Assembly (NCBI GenBank): GCA_002427055.1
Contig: DIPA01000112.1
Span: 15,878 to 21,317 of the forward strand
Direction of reading: 5' to 3'
From: Firmicutes bacterium UBA5500
GTDB lineage: Bacteria; Bacillota; UBA994; UBA5500
DNA length: 5,440 nt
In this document: piece by piece, positions 5,416 to 5,440 of the stretch
Layout of the letters: every line of letters starts with the position of its first letter
Position numbering within the stretch: position 1 is the stretch's first letter
Program-made: the position numbers and the translations under genes
The notes under the pieces: model-generated
What the model was told of the DNA's origin: nothing
The model's database searches: none
Seen by the model: the letters and a program-made list of their open reading frames with translations, nothing else

Positions 5416-5429
5416 AGGTGAGAGGTGAG
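5416..5429 (+). promoter_or_regulatory. Tandemly duplicated ribosome binding site before ATG 5434
   Basis: AGGTGAG occurs twice in a row (5416-5422, 5423-5429). The second copy gives GAGGTGA (5422-5428), a strong match to the anti-Shine-Dalgarno, ending 5 nt before ATG 5434. This supports a real gene start at the window edge. Confidence 0.65.
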
Positions 5430-5433
5430 AGCG

Positions 5434-5440
5434 ATGTATC
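5434..5440 (+). CDS. Start of a downstream gene, truncated by the window end
   Basis: ATG TAT C follows a strong Shine-Dalgarno at ideal spacing. Only Met-Tyr and one further base are visible, so nothing can be said about the product. Confidence 0.5.

Larger units (their letters stand above)
5105..5433 (+). other. Gene-free region with several dyads; probable promoter/leader of a downstream gene
   Basis: These 329 nt hold no convincing coding frame: the one 63-codon plus-strand frame (5218-5409) starts with TTG, has no Shine-Dalgarno and its composition looks random. Structures seen are the palindrome ATTGCGCAAT (5133-5142), a small hairpin TTGGC-TCA-GCCAA (5181-5193), ACATGC/GCATGT arms (5235-5240 and 5261-5266), and a 10-bp inverted repeat (5272-5306). 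I found no T-box, SAM or cobalamin riboswitch core motif by eye, and no promoter with two good boxes. The region ends in a strong ribosome binding site, so it most likely regulates or leads into the gene starting at 5434. Confidence 0.5.

Noticed and set aside
5105..5433. Known riboswitch or T-box leader
   Set aside because: No T-box sequence, SAM, lysine, cobalamin or TPP core motif was seen by eye, and no terminator-type hairpin with a T tract precedes the start codon.

Overview
The window looks like the chromosome of a strictly anaerobic, Clostridia-like member of the Bacillota. The evidence is strong AGGAGG-type ribosome binding sites, compact co-directional genes with stop/start overlaps, U-tailed hairpin terminators, and a ferredoxin-dependent 2-oxoacid oxidoreductase next to a butyrate-kinase-family acyl kinase. 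The sequence alone does not fix genus or species.

Region 1 (1-3569) is the distal part of one plus-strand operon. It holds the last 63 codons of a butyrate / branched-chain fatty acid kinase (buk), a SIMIBI-like P-loop NTPase of unknown role, a two-cluster ferredoxin-type subunit, and the alpha (VorB-like), beta (thiamine diphosphate) and gamma subunits of a 2-oxoacid:ferredoxin oxidoreductase. The operon closes with a strong hairpin terminator at 3535-3569. Gaps are short (42 nt or less). Alpha/beta overlap by 1 nt and beta/gamma by 4 nt, which suggests translational coupling and equal subunit supply. A coherent reading is energy-conserving breakdown of (branched-chain) amino acids: the oxidoreductase turns a 2-oxoacid into acyl-CoA and reduced ferredoxin, a phosphotransacylase (presumably upstream, outside the window) makes acyl-phosphate, and Buk makes ATP and the free acid. 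The P-loop protein is the one gene with no assigned step.

Region 2 (3570-5104) is a separate plus-strand unit. It has a plausible sigma-A promoter (3618-3646) preceded by two small dyads, a 12-helix major facilitator superfamily transporter, and two hairpins in tandem that probably terminate it.

Region 3 (5105-5433) is about 330 nt with no convincing gene. It contains a perfect 10-bp palindrome, several inverted repeats (the best with 10-bp arms and a 15-nt loop) and a potential alternative pairing. It ends in a strong, tandemly duplicated ribosome binding site and an ATG at 5434, so it probably is the promoter/leader of a gene that starts at the window edge.

I see no rRNA, tRNA, CRISPR array, insertion sequence or clear sign of horizontal transfer. 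Most of the window is ordinary anaerobic metabolism. The items most worth a second look are the uncharacterised P-loop protein in the operon and the structured leader at the right end.
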